DNA from: Chloroflexota bacterium
Lineage (GTDB): Bacteria; Chloroflexota; Dehalococcoidia; SM23-28-2; RBG-16-64-32
NCBI GenBank assembly: GCA_005880075.1
Contig: VBJT01000044.1
Location: 1-12,677 of the forward strand
Direction: 5' to 3'
DNA length: 12,677 bases
Below the pieces are notes generated by a model. That model was not told where the DNA came from and searched no databases. It saw only the letters and a program-made list of their open reading frames with translations. The stretch's first letter is position 1. Each line of letters opens with the position of its first letter. Both the position numbers and the translations under genes were made by a program. Positions 12,357 through 12,677 of the stretch are shown here, piece by piece.

Positions 12357-12677
12357 GTGTTCCGAAAATACATTCTCAAGCCTCTGACGTCGCCCGAGAA
12401 AAGGCGGCCGCTGATAGCAGCCGGCGTGGCATCGCTGCTTGCGCTAGGCGTTCTCGGCTACGCCCTGCTTCCCAGCGGCGGCGAACAGGAAGCGGCTCTG
12501 GTCGTCGCGTCGCCTTCACCGCAGGCAAGCGCTACGCCCGCGCCAACTGTCGCGCCAGCGCCGCCTCCGGCTCCTCCGCCACCGCTGCCACCCCCGCTGT
12601 CCGAAACGCAGTCGATGATCATCGACCGGATCGGCGTCAACGCACCGGTCGTCGTCTATGGGCTCGACGAGAACAGG
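12357..12677 (+). CDS. Sortase (class E/F-like), N-terminal part, cut by window edge
   Basis: The 107 visible residues start at GTG 12357 and remain open at the window end. A basic N-terminus (FRKYILKPL, RRP) is followed by one hydrophobic helix (about 19-41), then a Pro/Ala/Ser/Thr-rich linker (about 50-82), then IDRIGVNAPVVVYGLDENR. That last pattern opens the catalytic domain of class E/F-type sortases of Gram-positive and Chloroflexota bacteria; the active-site His, Cys and Arg would lie beyond the window. Sortases attach surface proteins to the cell envelope or to each other. The topology, anchored in the membrane with a flexible linker outside, fits. GAGGGGCG lies a little farther than usual before the GTG. 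A different extracytoplasmic protein with the same opening cannot be excluded. Confidence 0.75.
   Translation, partial: MFRKYILKPLTSPEKRRPLIAAGVASLLALGVLGYALLPSGGEQEAALVVASPSPQASATPAPTVAPAPPPAPPPPLPPPLSETQSMIIDRIGVNAPVVVYGLDENR

Noticed and set aside
1..12677. CRISPR arrays, tRNA/rRNA genes, insertion sequences, toxin-antitoxin or phage defence genes
   Set aside because: No regularly spaced repeats, cloverleaf sequences, transposase motifs or recognisable defence domains were seen on either strand.

Overview
The window is GC-rich, gene-dense bacterial chromosome. It holds 15 protein genes or gene remnants, short spacers, and no rRNA, tRNA, CRISPR array or transposase that I can see. The gene mix (arsenite methyltransferase, DUF2277, wax-ester/triacylglycerol synthase, VOC cassettes, sortase E/F-like protein) fits a soil or sediment bacterium of Chloroflexota type, with Actinomycetota as the alternative. 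This is inferred from content only. Purine-rich Shine-Dalgarno sites (AAAGGAGG type) precede many starts, while several genes appear leaderless or SD-less.

Layout. At 3-686 (+) lies the 3' part of arsM, closed by a strong hairpin. At 834-1031 is a small DUF2277 gene with a promoter placed for a leaderless start. At 1064-1711 (-) is an unrecognised membrane-anchored protein. From 4485 down to 1842 runs a minus-strand operon: multi-cysteine zinc-ribbon protein, flavodoxin-like protein, then acyl-CoA ligase. It fires from a good promoter at 4527-4554. Opposite it is a QueD/PTPS-family gene (4580-5062), followed by a GNAT acetyltransferase with its own extended -10 promoter (5176-5766).

The second half centres on lipid and small-molecule genes. 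A WS/DGAT wax-ester/TAG synthase (5827-7344, -) is divergent from an alpha/beta-hydrolase lipase (7534-8325, +) across a 189-bp two-way promoter region. The lipase overlaps an AraC-type regulator (8312-9157). Downstream on the same strand come three VOC (glyoxalase/PhnB-like) genes and a MmcQ/YjbR-like gene broken by one or two frameshifts. Converging on these from the right is a nitroreductase plus crotonase pair joined by an ATGA overlap, in which the crotonase (delta3,delta2-enoyl-CoA isomerase-like) is also frameshifted. The window ends in the N-terminal part of a proline-rich, membrane-anchored sortase-like protein.

Functionally, acyl-CoA ligase, WS/DGAT, lipase and enoyl-CoA isomerase together suggest fatty-acid activation, storage-lipid synthesis, storage-lipid hydrolysis and oxidation of unsaturated acyl chains. 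The AraC-VOC-YjbR stretch looks like a regulated accessory cassette for a small toxic molecule. Up to three frameshifts in about 1.5 kb (10.19-11.64 kb) point either to local decay or to consensus errors in the assembly. I see no clearly new defence or mobile system. The least explained units are the zinc-ribbon/flavodoxin/CoA-ligase operon and the membrane protein at 1064-1711.
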